Assembly (NCBI RefSeq): GCF_014204715.1
Contig: NZ_JACHLY010000001.1
Location: 124,001-188,000 of the forward strand
Reading direction: 5' to 3'
From: Streptomonospora salina
GTDB taxonomy: Bacteria; Actinomycetota; Actinomycetes; Streptosporangiales; Streptosporangiaceae
Length of the DNA stretch: 64,000 nt
The notes beneath the pieces were generated by a model, which saw only the letters and a program-made list of their open reading frames with translations, did no database searches and was not told where the DNA came from. This document shows positions 52,978 to 63,264 of the stretch, one piece after another. The translations under genes and the position numbers were made by a program. Each line of letters begins with the position of its first letter. The first letter of the stretch is position 1.

Positions 52978-54498
52978 TCAGCGGCGGTCCCCGGTCAGGA
53001 CCGAGACCAGGTCGGCGGCGGTGGCCGACTGCTCCAGCAGGTCGCCCACGTGCTCGCGGGTCCCGCGCAGGGGCTCCAGCGTGGGCACGCGCTGCAGCGA
53101 GTCGCGGCCGGGCAGGTCGAAGATGACCGAGTCCCACGAGGCCGCGGCCACCGAGTCGGCGTACTTGGCCAGGCAGCGCCCGCGGAAGTAGGCGCGGGTG
53201 TCCTCGGGCGGCTCGGTGACGGCCCGGTCGACCTCCCCGTCGCCCAGCAGCCGCTGCATGCGCCCGCGGGCCGCCAAGCGGTTGTACAGGCCCTTGTCGG
53301 CACGCACGTCGGAGTACTGCAGGTCGACCAGCTGGAGGCGGTGGTGGCCCCAGTCGATGTCGTCGCGGCTGCGGTAGCCCTCCAGCAGCTTGAGCTTGGC
53401 CACCCAGTCCAGCTCCTCCGAGAGCTGCATCGGGTCGGCGGCCAGGCGCTCCAGGGTCGATTCCCAGCGGTCGAGGATGTCGGCGGTTTCGGCGTCGACG
53501 TCGGGACCGAACCGGTCCTGGACGTACTTGCGCGCCAGTTCCAGGTACTGGCGCTGCAGTTCCACCGCGGTCATCCGGCGGCCGTCGCGCAGCCGGGCGG
53601 CGTGGGTGAGGCCGGGGTCGTGGGAGAACGCCCGCAGGTCGGACACGGGGGTCTCCAACGACAGGTCCACGTTGAGGAAGCCGTCCTCGACCATGGCCAG
53701 CACGAGCGCGGTGGTGCCGAGCTTGAGGTAGGTGGAGACCTCGCTCATGTTGGCGTCGCCGACGATGACGTGCAGGCGCCGGTACTTGTCGGGGTCGGCG
53801 TGGGGCTCGTCGCGGGTGTTGATGATGGGCCGCTTCAGGGTGGTCTCCAGGCCCACCTCGACCTCGAAGAAGTCGGCGCGCTGGCTGATCTGGAATCCGC
53901 TGTCACGGCCGTCGGCGCCGATCCCCACACGTCCCGCCCCGCAGATCACCTGGCGGGAGACGAAGAAGGGGATGAGGTGGCGGACGATGTCGCCGAACGG
54001 CGTGGACCGGCGCATCAGGTAGTTCTCGTGGCAGCCGTAGGAGGCGCCCTTGTTGTCGGTGTTGTTCTTGTAGAGCTGGATCGGCTCGACACCGGGGATG
54101 GTGCTCGCGCGGGCGCAGGCGTCGGCCATCACGCGCTCTCCGGCCTTGTCCCACAGGACCGCGTCGCGGGGGTTGGTGACTTCCGGAGCGGAGTACTCGG
54201 GATGGGCGTGGTCGACGTAGAGGCGCGCGCCGTTGGTCAGGATGACGTTGGCCAGCCCGAGGTCCTCGTCGGTGAGCTGGGTGGAGTCGGCGACCTCGCG
54301 GGAGAGGTCGAATCCGCGCGCATCGCGGAGCGGGTTCTCCTCCTCGAAGTCCCAGCGGGCCTTGCGCGCTCGCGCGGCGGAGGCCGCCAGGTAGGCGTTG
54401 ACCACCTGTGTGGAGGTCACCATCGCATTGGCACCGGGGTTTCCGGGCACGGAGATGCCGTACTCGGTCTCGATGCCCATAATCCGCTGCACACTCAT
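52978..54498 (-). CDS. dop: Pup deamidase/depupylase Dop
   Basis: 506 residues. N-terminal [15 protein letters not shown] carries the metal/ATP-binding glutamate; [20 protein letters not shown] and [23 protein letters not shown] run parallel to PafA. The extra segment after residue 35 ([21 protein letters not shown]) is the Dop loop that distinguishes it from PafA. It deamidates Pup's C-terminal Gln and removes Pup from conjugates. It lies between arc and pup. Confidence 0.96.
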   Translation of the reverse strand: MSVQRIMGIETEYGISVPGNPGANAMVTSTQVVNAYLAASAARARKARWDFEEENPLRDARGFDLSREVADSTQLTDEDLGLANVILTNGARLYVDHAHPEYSAPEVTNPRDAVLWDKAGERVMADACARASTIPGVEPIQLYKNNTDNKGASYGCHENYLMRRSTPFGDIVRHLIPFFVSRQVICGAGRVGIGADGRDSGFQISQRADFFEVEVGLETTLKRPIINTRDEPHADPDKYRRLHVIVGDANMSEVSTYLKLGTTALVLAMVEDGFLNVDLSLETPVSDLRAFSHDPGLTHAARLRDGRRMTAVELQRQYLELARKYVQDRFGPDVDAETADILDRWESTLERLAADPMQLSEELDWVAKLKLLEGYRSRDDIDWGHHRLQLVDLQYSDVRADKGLYNRLAARGRMQRLLGDGEVDRAVTEPPEDTRAYFRGRCLAKYADSVAAASWDSVIFDLPGRDSLQRVPTLEPLRGTREHVGDLLEQSATAADLVSVLTGDRR

Positions 54499-54745
54499 GC
54501 TGGAAGGTTATCCATCGTCGCGGGGTCTTGAACTCCCTTCAGCGAATTGTGGCCCGACAGCCACCGGTTTACCCCCTTTGCGCCCGCTTCGTCATATCCG
54601 AGAGGCCGTGCTGTGCCCGGGATGCGGGGCCGGAACCGCCGTGGGCAGGTTTCCAACGGGCCGGTCGGCCGCCGGGCGTGGCGCGGGGGCCGGCCGCACG
54701 CGCTTCCGGACGGGCACCGCGGGCGCCCGCCGCCCACGAGCGGAA

Positions 54746-54772
54746 GGCCGGGCCGCGCGGGGCGGCCCGGCC
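54746..54772 (-). terminator. Hairpin after arc
   Basis: GGCCGGGCCGC and GCGGCCCGGCC form an 11-bp perfect stem with a 5-base loop, 17 bases beyond the arc stop codon. Confidence 0.7.
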
Positions 54773-54788
54773 TACTGCGTCGGGCATC

Positions 54789-56558
54789 CTACAGGTACTG
54801 GCCGGTGTTGGCCACGGTGTCGATGGAGCGCCCGGAGTCGGCGCCCTTCTTGCCCGAGACCAGGGTGCGGATGTAGACGATCCGCTCGCCCTTCTTCCCG
54901 GAGATCCGGGCCCAGTCGTCGGGATTGGTGGTGTTGGGCAGGTCCTCGTTCTCGCTGAACTCGTCGACGCAGGCCTGCATCAGGTGCGAAACGCGGATGC
55001 CGCGTGCGTCGTCGTCGATGTAGTCCTTGATGGCCATCTTCTTGGCCCGGTCGACGATGTTCTGGATCATCGCGCCGGAGTTGAAGTCCTTGAAGTACAG
55101 GACGTCCTTGTCACCGTTGGCGTAGGTGACCTCCAGGAAGCGGTTCTCCTCGCTCTCGTCGTACATCCGCTCCACCACGCGCTGGATCATGGCGTCGACC
55201 GTGGCGCGCGCGGACCCGCCGTGCTCGGCGAGGTCCTCGTCGTGCAGGGGCAGGTCGTCGGTGATGTACTTGGAGAAGATGTCGCGCGCGGCCTCGGCGT
55301 CGGGACGCTCGATCTTGATCTTCACGTCCAGGCGCCCGGGCCGCAGGATCGCCGGGTCGATCATGTCCTCGCGGTTGGAGGCGCCGATGACGATGACGTT
55401 CTCCAAGCCCTCCACACCGTCGATCTCGCTGAGGAGCTGGGGCACGATGGTGTTCTCGACGTCGCTGGACACCCCGGACCCGCGGGTGCGGAAGATGGAG
55501 TCCATCTCGTCGAAGAACACGATGACCGGCGAGCCCTCGCTGGCCTTCTCGCGGGCGCGCTGGAAGACCAGGCGGATGTGGCGCTCGGTCTCGCCCACGT
55601 ACTTGTTGAGCAGTTCCGGGCCCTTGATGTTGAGGAAGAAGCTCTTACCGACGTCGCGGCCGGTCTTGTCCGAGACCTGCTTGGCCAGGGAGTTGGCCAC
55701 CGCCTTGGCGATGAGCGTCTTGCCGCAGCCGGGCGGCCCGTAGAGCAGCACGCCCTTGGGCGGGCGCAGCTGGTGCTCGTAGAAGAGGTTCTTGTGCAGG
55801 TACGGCAGTTCGACCGCGTCGCGGATCATCTCGATCTGCCCGCCGAGGCCGCCGATGTCGGTGTAGGCGATGTCGGGGACCTCTTCGAGGATGAGCTCCT
55901 CGACCTCCGACTTGGGGATGCGCTCGTAGATGTAGCCCGAGCGCGGCTCCAGCAGCAGCGAGTCGCCCGGGCGCACCGGCTGGTCGCGCAGCGGCTCGGC
56001 GAGCCGGACGATCTTCTCCTCGTCGTGGTTGCTGATCACCAGGGCCCGGTCGTTGCCCTCGAGGAACTCCTTGAGGAGCACGACCTCGCCGATGGTCTCG
56101 AACGACTGGACCTCGACGACGTTGAACGCCTCGTTGAGCATCACCTCCTGGCCGGGACGAAGGTCGCCGACCTCCACCGAAGGGCTCACGCTGACCCGCA
56201 TCTTGCGCCCGTTGGTGAAGATTTCGACGGTCTCGTCCTCGCGTGCCCCCAGGAACACGCCGAATCCCGACGGAGGCTGCGACAGCCGGTCGACCTCTTC
56301 CTTCAAGGCCGTGATCTGGTCGCGAGCCTCCTTGAGTGTCTCCACGAGGCGCTCGTTCTTACCGTTCGCGGCGGCCAGGTTGGCCTGCGCCTCACGCAAC
56401 CGGTCTTCGAGCAGCCGCACGTGGCGGGGGGAATCGGCGAGCTTGCGCCGGACTACGCTGAGCTCCTTTTCCAGATAGGAGACTTGAGCGGTGAGTTCCG
56501 CGACTTCACGGTCGCGTTCGGTCTGACGCTCGTCGTCGCGATCGGCCACGTCCGCCAC
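54789..56558 (-). CDS. arc: Proteasome-associated AAA ATPase ARC/Mpa
   Basis: 589 residues. An N-terminal coiled coil (about 10-90) binds Pup, an OB-fold double ring follows, then one AAA domain with Walker [14 protein letters not shown], Walker [13 protein letters not shown] and the arginine finger region RPGRLD. The protein ends in the QYL tripeptide that docks in the 20S alpha ring. It unfolds pupylated proteins into the core. A SigR-type promoter motif lies 28-53 bases upstream. Confidence 0.97.
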   Translation of the reverse strand: MADVADRDDERQTERDREVAELTAQVSYLEKELSVVRRKLADSPRHVRLLEDRLREAQANLAAANGKNERLVETLKEARDQITALKEEVDRLSQPPSGFGVFLGAREDETVEIFTNGRKMRVSVSPSVEVGDLRPGQEVMLNEAFNVVEVQSFETIGEVVLLKEFLEGNDRALVISNHDEEKIVRLAEPLRDQPVRPGDSLLLEPRSGYIYERIPKSEVEELILEEVPDIAYTDIGGLGGQIEMIRDAVELPYLHKNLFYEHQLRPPKGVLLYGPPGCGKTLIAKAVANSLAKQVSDKTGRDVGKSFFLNIKGPELLNKYVGETERHIRLVFQRAREKASEGSPVIVFFDEMDSIFRTRGSGVSSDVENTIVPQLLSEIDGVEGLENVIVIGASNREDMIDPAILRPGRLDVKIKIERPDAEAARDIFSKYITDDLPLHDEDLAEHGGSARATVDAMIQRVVERMYDESEENRFLEVTYANGDKDVLYFKDFNSGAMIQNIVDRAKKMAIKDYIDDDARGIRVSHLMQACVDEFSENEDLPNTTNPDDWARISGKKGERIVYIRTLVSGKKGADSGRSIDTVANTGQYL

Positions 56559-56585
56559 CTCCCTGTAAGAAGGACGACTACTCGA

Positions 56586-56611
56586 AACCCTACCTACCCG
56601 TGGACGATTCC
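56586..56611 (-). promoter_or_regulatory. SigR-type promoter of arc
   Basis: On the minus strand GGAAT (56611-56607), exactly 18 bases, then GTT (56588-56586) matches the SigR consensus GGAAT-N18-GTT. The start of transcription would fall about 20 bases before the arc ATG. The same motif with the same spacing lies before rbpA. Confidence 0.68.
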
Positions 56612-56713
56612 TAACCTCCCGGCGGCCGCGAGTGTCATAGCGCTCACTTTTCGATGTTGTGAACGCCTAGGTCACCCTGATAAGAGCCGGTGCGGCGTAA
56701 CGCGAACGTAATG

Positions 56714-57670
56714 TCACTCGCCGCCGCCGGCCCCCGCGGGACCGGTGTCCGCGGCGCCGGATCCGGAGGAAGGCCGGGCGCCCGCCGCCGCACGCGCCTC
56801 CTGCTCGCGCTGCCAGTCCTGGCCGTAGGCGCCCTTGGAGGGGCGCCGACGGCGGTCGGGCGGCACCGCGCCGTCGGCCAGGCGCCGTGCGGTCACCAGG
56901 AATCCCGTGTGTCCGATCATGCGGTGGTCGGGGCGCACGGCCAGGCCTTCCACGTGCCACTCCCGCACCATCGTCTCGAAGGCGCGCGGCTCGTAGAAGG
57001 AGCCGTTGTCGCGCAGCTCCTCGACCACCCGCGAGATCTGCGTCGTAGTGGCGACGTAGACGCACACCAGCCCGCCCGGAATCAGCGCCGTGGAAACGGC
57101 CTCCAGGCACTCCCACGGGGCGAGCATGTCCAGCACCACCCGGTCGAGGTCGGTCTCGGCGAGCTCCTCGGCCAGATCCCCCACGGTCAGCCGCCAGGCC
57201 GGGTGCTCACCGCCGAAGAAGCGCTCCACGTTGGTGCGGGCGATCTCGGCGAAGTCGGCGCGGCGCTCATAGGAGGAGACCAGCCCCTGCTCGCCCGCAG
57301 CGCGCAGCAGCCAGCTGGTAAGCGCACCCGAGCCGCCTCCGGCCTCGGCGACCCGTGCGCCCGGGAAGATGTCGGCCTGAGCGACGATCTGCGCGGCGTC
57401 CTTGGGGTAGACGATCGTCGCGCCGCGCTTCATGGACAGCGTGAAGTCGGCCAGCAGCGGACGCAGGGCCACATAGGCGGTGTTGGAGGTCGCACGCACC
57501 ACGCAGCCCTCAGAGCTGCCGATCAGCTCGTCGTGGTCCAGGCGCCCCCGGTGGGTGTGGAAAGCGGCTCCGGCCTTGAGGGTGATGGTGTGCATCTTGC
57601 CCTTGGGGTCGGTCAGCTGGACGATGTCGCCCTCGCGGAAGGGGCCGCGGCGGGCGTGGATGCCGGTCAC
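56714..57670 (-). CDS. trmI: tRNA (adenine-58-N1)-methyltransferase TrmI
   Basis: 318 residues from GTG 57670, where the conserved protein begins (TGIHARRGPFREGDIVQLTDPKGK). The SAM-binding site reads GARVAEAGGGSGALTSWLLRAAGEQG, and VVLDMLAPWECLEA is the next strand. It methylates A58 of tRNA. Its position directly upstream of arc is conserved in actinobacteria. A C-terminal Gly/Ala-rich tail is extra. An in-frame ATG at 57799 is open but lies in non-conserved sequence. Confidence 0.92.
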   Translation of the reverse strand: MTGIHARRGPFREGDIVQLTDPKGKMHTITLKAGAAFHTHRGRLDHDELIGSSEGCVVRATSNTAYVALRPLLADFTLSMKRGATIVYPKDAAQIVAQADIFPGARVAEAGGGSGALTSWLLRAAGEQGLVSSYERRADFAEIARTNVERFFGGEHPAWRLTVGDLAEELAETDLDRVVLDMLAPWECLEAVSTALIPGGLVCVYVATTTQISRVVEELRDNGSFYEPRAFETMVREWHVEGLAVRPDHRMIGHTGFLVTARRLADGAVPPDRRRRPSKGAYGQDWQREQEARAAAGARPSSGSGAADTGPAGAGGGE

Positions 57671-57877
57671 AGGTACTCGTCTCTTCGCGGTTTCGGTCGT
57701 TGCACTGGGGCGGGCAGTCGCCCACGTTAGCGGCCCGGACACCGCACGGCGTAATCGCGCGCCCACCCCGTCCCGCACGGCGCGCAGCGCACGCGCCACG
57801 TCCCGGAAGGCGGCACAATCGGACTACGGGCACACGCGGGCCGGGGTTTCCCGGCGGGCCGGGAAGGACGGGACGAC

Positions 57878-58687
57878 ATGGCGCCCAGCGCACCCCGGAC
57901 GGGGATCGGAATCGACATCGGCGGCAGCGGGATCAAGGCCGCGCCGGTCGACCTGGAGCAGGGGACGTTCCTGGTGGAACGGCTCAAAACGGCGACGCCC
58001 CGCCCCGCCACCCCCGAGGCGGTGGCCGAGGTCGTCGCCGACCTCGCCGCCTCCTTCCCCGAGCACGTGTCCGAGTCGGCGCCGCTGGGCGTGACCTTCC
58101 CGGCGGTCATCCAGCACGGGGTCGCCCGCAGCGCCGCGAACGTCGACCCCTCCTGGGTCGGCGCCGACGCCGAGAAGCTGCTGTCGGAGGCGACCGGGCG
58201 CGCGGTCGGCGTCGTCAACGACGCCGACGCCGCCGCGGTGGCCGAGCACCGCTACGGCGCCGCGCGCGGCGTACGGGGCGTGGCGCTGCTGACCACGCTC
58301 GGCACCGGCATCGGCACGGCGCTGCTGGTGGACGGCCGCCTGGTGCCCAATACCGAGTTCGGGCACCTGGAGATCGACGGCTACGACGCCGAGACCCGGG
58401 CCGCCTCCAGCGTGCAGGACCGCGAAGGGCTGTCGTACGAGCAGTGGGCCCGGGAGCGGCTGCAGCGCTACTACGACGAGGTGGAGCGGCTGCTGTGGCC
58501 CGACCTGATCGTGGTGGGCGGCGGGGTGAGCCGCATCGCCGACCGGTTCCTGCCCTACCTGGACCTCAACGCCCCCATCGTGCCGGCCGAGCTGCGCAAC
58601 ACGGCGGGGATCGTGGGCGCGGCCTGCCTGGCGGTGGAGCGGTTCGGCCCGGCGCGGACCGGCGGTGCCCCGCAGCCGTCGACGTGA
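57878..58687 (+). CDS. ppgK: Polyphosphate glucokinase
   Basis: 269 residues. The ROK-type fold shows [21 protein letters not shown] (phosphate 1), [48 protein letters not shown] (glucose site) and a C-terminal [13 protein letters not shown]. The early [11 protein letters not shown] pattern fits the polyphosphate/ATP-dependent actinobacterial enzymes. It phosphorylates glucose at O6. GGACGGGAC precedes the ATG. It is divergent from trmI. Confidence 0.93.
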   Translation: MAPSAPRTGIGIDIGGSGIKAAPVDLEQGTFLVERLKTATPRPATPEAVAEVVADLAASFPEHVSESAPLGVTFPAVIQHGVARSAANVDPSWVGADAEKLLSEATGRAVGVVNDADAAAVAEHRYGAARGVRGVALLTTLGTGIGTALLVDGRLVPNTEFGHLEIDGYDAETRAASSVQDREGLSYEQWARERLQRYYDEVERLLWPDLIVVGGGVSRIADRFLPYLDLNAPIVPAELRNTAGIVGAACLAVERFGPARTGGAPQPST

Positions 58688-58726
58688 CCCGGCCCGACTC
58701 CTGCGGCAGGCCCGCCCGACGGCCGA

Positions 58727-59092
58727 TCAGCCGTGGCGGGCCCGCAGCACCCGGGCGATCCTCCGTGCGGCCTCGGCGGGCCGCGCAGCGGGCGCAAGCG
58801 GGGTCCGGTGCGGCGGCGGCAGCGCCGGGTCGGCGCCGCAGTCCAGCCACCACCACAGCCGGCCGCGGTGCGGCCGCAGCAGGGCCTGCTGCACCCGCGG
58901 TCGGGGGCCGTCGGCGACGGCGTCGACCGCGCCGACGACGCGGTCCGTGCGGGCCCGCACGCCCATCGACCGCAGTTCGGCACTGAGACCGCTGAGCGCG
59001 CTGCTCCAGTGCGGACCGTCGGCGCCGCTGTCAAGCGTGTGGCCGCGTGCGGCCAGTCCGGACGTTCCACCGGGCGGGGTACCGACGGTCAT
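58727..59092 (-). CDS. Hypothetical protein upstream of an XRE regulator
   Basis: 121 residues, ATG with AGGAG five bases upstream. No named family is recognised. It has a Trp-rich central strand (GRLWWWLDCGADPAL) and a C-terminal AEAARRIARVL. Small proteins of this look often stand next to XRE-type regulators in actinomycetes. It is divergent from the XRE-TPR gene across an AT-rich 163-bp gap with an ATGCG/CGCAT inverted repeat near 59182-59196, so shared control is likely. Confidence 0.6.
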   Translation of the reverse strand: MTVGTPPGGTSGLAARGHTLDSGADGPHWSSALSGLSAELRSMGVRARTDRVVGAVDAVADGPRPRVQQALLRPHRGRLWWWLDCGADPALPPPHRTPLAPAARPAEAARRIARVLRARHG

Positions 59093-59255
59093 GGGCGCTC
59101 CTGATCGCTACACACATCCCCGACACGACAGGGACTTCGGACCCTTGACTCTGCCTCGGGAGCGAACTCCGCGTAACCCTCCATGCGCATTACGCATAGC
59201 AGTATCTTTTTCACACATAGCCACCGATGCCTGGTGGAACCTTTAATCTAGGCTC

Positions 59256-60521
59256 ATGCCCCGACGAGACAGCGCGCTGCCGCCGGACTTCTGGGAACGC
59301 GACGGCATCACCGAGGCGCTGGCCACCTGCGACCTCGCCCGTGTCCTGGAACAGGTGCGCCTGGCCCGCGACTGGTCCCAAGGCGAGCTCGCCGCCGCCG
59401 TCGGCTACTCGCAGAGCTGGGTGTCGCGGGTGGTCAACCGGCAGCAGTCACTCACCGTCGACCAGGTCCGCGAGATCGCCGGGCGGCTGGGGATCCCGAT
59501 CCGCCTCCTGCGGTTCGCGGGCTCCGCCGATCCGGACAGGGGGGCCGATCCGACGAGACGACGGGAATTCGGCACGGTCGTCGCCACGGCGGCGCTGACG
59601 CCCGGAGCGATCCCGCGCGACGGGGTCGACGAAGGCACCGCCCAGACCCTGCGCGCGATCACCGGCGGCCAGCGGCGCCTGGACGGCGCCTCGCCGTCGC
59701 GCGACCTCGCCGGCGGCGCGGTCGCCCACGTGGAACTGACCGGGCGGACGCTGGCCCGGGCCCGCCGCACGCCGTTCGCGCCCGGTATCGCCGCGGCGGC
59801 CGGCGAAGCCGCCGGCTTCGCCGCCTGGCTGCACGCCGACATGGACGACGCCGGATCGGCGCGCGGCTACTACCGCACCGCGGTGCGCAACGCCCGGCTG
59901 GCCCGCGATCCGCTGCTGGGCGCCTACATGGTGGGCAGCCTGGCCGCGTTCGAGACCGAGACCGAGGACGCCGCGGCCGGGCTGAGCCTGGTCGGCGAGG
60001 CGGCGCGGCTGCTGGGCGGCGGCACCCACCCCACCGCTGCGGCGTGGCTGTCGTGCACCCGCGCGATGGCCTACGCCACGCTCGGCGACGCCTCCGCGGC
60101 CGACGCCGAGATCGCCTCCGCCGAGCGCGCGGTCGCCCGCAGCGACAACACCGAGCCGCCCTGGCCCTGGGTCTTCCCCTTCACTGACGCGAAGGTCGCC
60201 GGGTACCGTGCCCGAGCGGGCGTGCGGCTGCACCGTCCGCGCGAGGCGCGCGCCGCCTTCGCCGAGGCGTTCGGCGGCACTCGGCCCGCGGCCAAGAGCG
60301 GCGCGAACCTGATGGTGGAGCTCGCCGGCGCCCACGCCGACGCCGGCGACGTCGACGAAGCGTTCTCGCTGGCCGCCGATTCTCTGCGGATCGCCGTGCA
60401 CTTCCGCTCCGATCGGCTGATATCGCGGGTGCGGCGCTTCCGCCGCGCCTACCGGGGGCCCGGCGCACGCTGCGTCAAGGAGCTCGACGAACAGCTCGCC
60501 TCGGCGGCGCTGACCGCCTAG
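59256..60521 (+). CDS. XRE-family regulator with TPR-like sensor domain
   Basis: 421 residues. An N-terminal HTH (LEQVRLARDWSQGELAAAVGYSQSWVSRVVN, about 30-60) is joined to a long helical-repeat region (about 140-400) with TPR-like units. TAATCT (59244-59249) lies six bases before the ATG without a ribosome site, so the mRNA is probably leaderless. Such XRE-TPR proteins often control small neighbouring genes in response to a bound peptide or ligand. The SLOG-like gene follows 53 bp later in the same direction. Confidence 0.85.
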   Translation: MPRRDSALPPDFWERDGITEALATCDLARVLEQVRLARDWSQGELAAAVGYSQSWVSRVVNRQQSLTVDQVREIAGRLGIPIRLLRFAGSADPDRGADPTRRREFGTVVATAALTPGAIPRDGVDEGTAQTLRAITGGQRRLDGASPSRDLAGGAVAHVELTGRTLARARRTPFAPGIAAAAGEAAGFAAWLHADMDDAGSARGYYRTAVRNARLARDPLLGAYMVGSLAAFETETEDAAAGLSLVGEAARLLGGGTHPTAAAWLSCTRAMAYATLGDASAADAEIASAERAVARSDNTEPPWPWVFPFTDAKVAGYRARAGVRLHRPREARAAFAEAFGGTRPAAKSGANLMVELAGAHADAGDVDEAFSLAADSLRIAVHFRSDRLISRVRRFRRAYRGPGARCVKELDEQLASAALTA

Positions 60522-60574
60522 CGCCGCCTGTGCGCACCCCGCGTGGCGGGTGCCCGGGCCAGAGAGGAAGGGCG

Positions 60575-61048
60575 ATGCGGCGTATCGCGATCACCGGCCA
60601 CCGCGGCCTGCCCGAGGAGGTCGCTCGTGCGGTGGACTCCGTCCTGCGCACCCGCCTGCGGGGCATCGGGCCGTACCTGACGGGGCTTTCCTGCCTCGCC
60701 GACGGCGCCGATGCGCTGTTCGCGCGCGCCGTGCTGGACGCCGGCGGCGCTCTGGAGGCGGTGGTGCCGGCCGACCGCTACCGCGACGGCCTGCCCGAGT
60801 GGCACCGCGCCACCTACGACGCGCTCATGGCGGAGGCGTCGCTGGTGCACCGGCTGCCGTACGTGGAGTCCACCTCCCAGGCCCACCTCGAAGCGGGCCG
60901 CTACCTGGTGGAGCACTGCGACGAGCTGCTGGCCGTGTGGGACGGCTGCCCGCCGCGCGGGCCGGGCGGAACGGCAGACATCGTCGACTACGCCCGCTCC
61001 CGCCGGCGCCACGTGACCGTCGTCTGGCCCGAGGGCGCCACCCGCTGA
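60575..61048 (+). CDS. SLOG-like (Rossmannoid nucleotide-binding) protein
   Basis: 157 residues from ATG 60575 (GAGAGGAAGG upstream). MRRIAITGHRGLP at the N-terminus, LSCLADGADALFARAVLDAGGALEAVVPADRY in the middle and CDELLAVWDGCPPRGPGGTADIVDYAR near the end follow the SLOG/YpsA/DprA-type fold that binds nucleotides or nucleotide-derived ligands. Downstream of an XRE-TPR gene this pair recurs in actinomycetes. Function unknown; a sensor of a nucleotide signal is a plausible reading. Confidence 0.7.
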   Translation: MRRIAITGHRGLPEEVARAVDSVLRTRLRGIGPYLTGLSCLADGADALFARAVLDAGGALEAVVPADRYRDGLPEWHRATYDALMAEASLVHRLPYVESTSQAHLEAGRYLVEHCDELLAVWDGCPPRGPGGTADIVDYARSRRRHVTVVWPEGATR

Positions 61049-61081
61049 GCGGGCCCCGAGCGCATCCGCCGGCCGACGGCC

Positions 61082-62245
61082 TCAGCGCCGGACGAAGGCC
61101 TGCTGGATGTCGGAGGTGTAGAGCGCGCCGTAGACGCTGCCGTCGGCCTCCACCAGCAGGTACTCCTGGGCGGGGTGGGCGCGCAGCGCCTCCAGCAGCT
61201 CCTCGCCTTCCAGGTCGGCGCCGACGACCGCCCCGGAGGTGATCGCGCGGGCCACGCTGGAGACCGGCACCCACGGGAGCCGGGTGTCGGGCACGGCCGC
61301 CGCAGCGGCCTCGTTGACGATGGACGTGGGGGTTCCGGCGGTGTCGGCGACCACCACCGCCCGCGCGCCCGCCGCCTCCATGCGCCGACGGGCTTCGGCC
61401 ACCGACGTGTCGGCGCCGACGGCGACCACGCGCCGACCCAGCCGCCGCGCGCGCAGCGTGGGCACCCGTTCGCGTACACGCGCGGCCCGCAGTGCCGAGG
61501 CCGCACCCATCCACATGAACGACGCCAGCAGCACCGCCCACACCATGCCGAACAGGTCGGGCGCGCTCCCGGTGGCCAGCCCGTACAGGACCGGGACGGC
61601 GACGATGGCCACCGCCAGCAGCCGCCCGCCCCAGGCGGCGACCACGGTTCCGGCGTAGGGCCTGCGGGTGAGCGCCCACACCGCGGCCCGCACCAGGCGT
61701 CCGCCGTCCAGCGGCAGGCCGGGCAGCAGGTTGAACACGCCCACCAGGAGGTTGGCCACCCACAGCTGCCACACCAGCACGCCCACGACGGTCTGGGGAT
61801 CGACGAGCCAGTAGCCCGCGAACCCGGCGGCGGCCAGCGCCAGCGACAGGACCGGCCCCGAGACCGCCACCAGGAACTCGCGTCCGGGTGTGGGCGCCTC
61901 GCGCTCGATCTGGGACAGCCCACCGAGCATGTACAGGGTGATCCGGGCGACGGGCAGCCCGAACATGCGCGCCGTGACGCAGTGGGCGAGCTCGTGGATC
62001 AGCACCGACGCATACAGCAGCACCGCGAAGACGAAGGCCACGACGTAGGAGAGCGGCCCCAGGTGGAGGGTGCGCTCGACCACGGGCTCGTAGATCAGCG
62101 TGATCACGGCCGCGATGATCAGCCACGAGGGTGTCACGTAGACGGGGATGCCGAAGGGCCGCGCCATGAGCCAGCCCGATCCGTCGCGGGTGCTGCGGGC
62201 GGTACTCGGGCTCTCGGGCGGAGTGCTGCTGCCGGAATGGGTCAC
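61082..62245 (-). CDS. M50 (site-2 protease) metallopeptidase with CBS domains
   Basis: 387 residues. HELAHC (His84, Glu85, His88) and the third ligand in NLLPGLPLDGGRLV define a membrane zinc metalloprotease of the SpoIVFB/Rip3 type with four to six hydrophobic helices. The C-terminal 150 residues carry two CBS-type motifs (AVVVADTAGTPTSIV, YLLVEADGSVYGALY). It could cut a membrane anti-sigma factor or clear signal peptides. TAGGCT lies six bases before the GTG: probably leaderless. Confidence 0.9.
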   Translation of the reverse strand: MTHSGSSTPPESPSTARSTRDGSGWLMARPFGIPVYVTPSWLIIAAVITLIYEPVVERTLHLGPLSYVVAFVFAVLLYASVLIHELAHCVTARMFGLPVARITLYMLGGLSQIEREAPTPGREFLVAVSGPVLSLALAAAGFAGYWLVDPQTVVGVLVWQLWVANLLVGVFNLLPGLPLDGGRLVRAAVWALTRRPYAGTVVAAWGGRLLAVAIVAVPVLYGLATGSAPDLFGMVWAVLLASFMWMGAASALRAARVRERVPTLRARRLGRRVVAVGADTSVAEARRRMEAAGARAVVVADTAGTPTSIVNEAAAAAVPDTRLPWVPVSSVARAITSGAVVGADLEGEELLEALRAHPAQEYLLVEADGSVYGALYTSDIQQAFVRR

Positions 62246-62345
62246 GGCCCCAGCCTATGCAACCTGCCTGCGCGCGCCGGGACGGTGCGGGCGGGCTGTG
62301 GACGGCCCGCCCGCCGGTACCCACGCGAAGCCGTACGGTTGGGCC

Positions 62346-63170
62346 ATGGACTCGCCCGACGACGCCCCCGTGATCGGCGCCCTGTCGCCGTCGCGGGCCG
62401 CCGACTTCCTGCAGTGCCCGCTGTTGTTCCGCTTCCGGGCCATCGACCGGATTCCCGAGCGCCCCAGCGCCGCCGCGCTGCGCGGCACCCTGGTGCACGC
62501 GGTGCTGGAGCGGCTCTTCGAGCTGCCTTCCGGGACCCGCACTCCGCGCACGGCGCTGTCGCTGATCGGTCCGCAGTGGGAGCTGTTGCGCGCATCGCAG
62601 GCCGAGGCGGTCGCCGAACTGTTCGCGACCGAGCAGGAGGTCGACGACTGGCTGGCCCAGGCGCGCGCACTCGTGGAGCGCTACTTCGAAATGGAGCAGC
62701 CCCAGCGGCTGGAACCGCGCGAGCGCGAAAAGCGCCTGGACGTCACGCTGCAGTCGGGGTTGCGGCTGCGCGGCTATCTCGACCGCCTCGACGTCGCCCC
62801 CGCCGGCCAGATCCGCATCGTCGACTACAAGACCGGCAAGTCGCCCCGCCCCCGGTTCGAGGACAAGGCGCGCTTCCAGATCTTCTTCTACGCCGTGATG
62901 CTCTGGCGCGAACTCGGCGAGGTCCCGGCCCGGCTGCAGCTGATGTATCTGGGCGACGGCGGAGTGCGCTGGTACGACCCCACCGAGCAGGAGCTGCGGG
63001 CGGCCGAGTCGGAGATCCTGGGCATCTGGCGCGACATCGAGGACACCGCCCGGTCGGGCACCTGGCACCCGCGCCCCAGCAAGCTGTGCGGCTGGTGCGA
63101 CCACCAGGCGCTGTGCCCGGAGTTCGGCGGCACCCCTCCCCCGCTGCCCGATCCCGCACCGGCACGGTGA
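62346..63170 (+). CDS. PD-(D/E)XK nuclease, RecB-like
   Basis: 274 residues. LSPSRAADFLQCPLLFRFRAID and RGTLVHAVLERLF are the entry motifs, IRIVDYKTGKSPRP holds the catalytic Asp and Lys, and QIFFYAVML is the QhxxY motif. One cysteine near the start and three near the end (CGWCDHQALC) fit a 4Fe-4S cluster of the AddB/Cas4 type. It is the family found free-standing in actinobacteria, with a DNA-repair role presumed. TACGGT six bases before the ATG suggests a leaderless mRNA; the divergent M50 gene shows the same arrangement. Confidence 0.87.
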   Translation: MDSPDDAPVIGALSPSRAADFLQCPLLFRFRAIDRIPERPSAAALRGTLVHAVLERLFELPSGTRTPRTALSLIGPQWELLRASQAEAVAELFATEQEVDDWLAQARALVERYFEMEQPQRLEPREREKRLDVTLQSGLRLRGYLDRLDVAPAGQIRIVDYKTGKSPRPRFEDKARFQIFFYAVMLWRELGEVPARLQLMYLGDGGVRWYDPTEQELRAAESEILGIWRDIEDTARSGTWHPRPSKLCGWCDHQALCPEFGGTPPPLPDPAPAR

Positions 63171-63264
63171 CCGGCGCCGCCCCGGACGCGTCCTACCGGC
63201 GGAGGAGACGGGATCGGCCGGGCGAAGGGCGGCGTGTGCGGCACGCGCCCCTAGCGTGGAGCAG

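Noticed and set aside
49150-54498. PafA and Dop as duplicated genes
   Set aside because: They are paralogues with separate roles; the Dop-specific loop and the PafA start identify each, so no recent duplication is implied.
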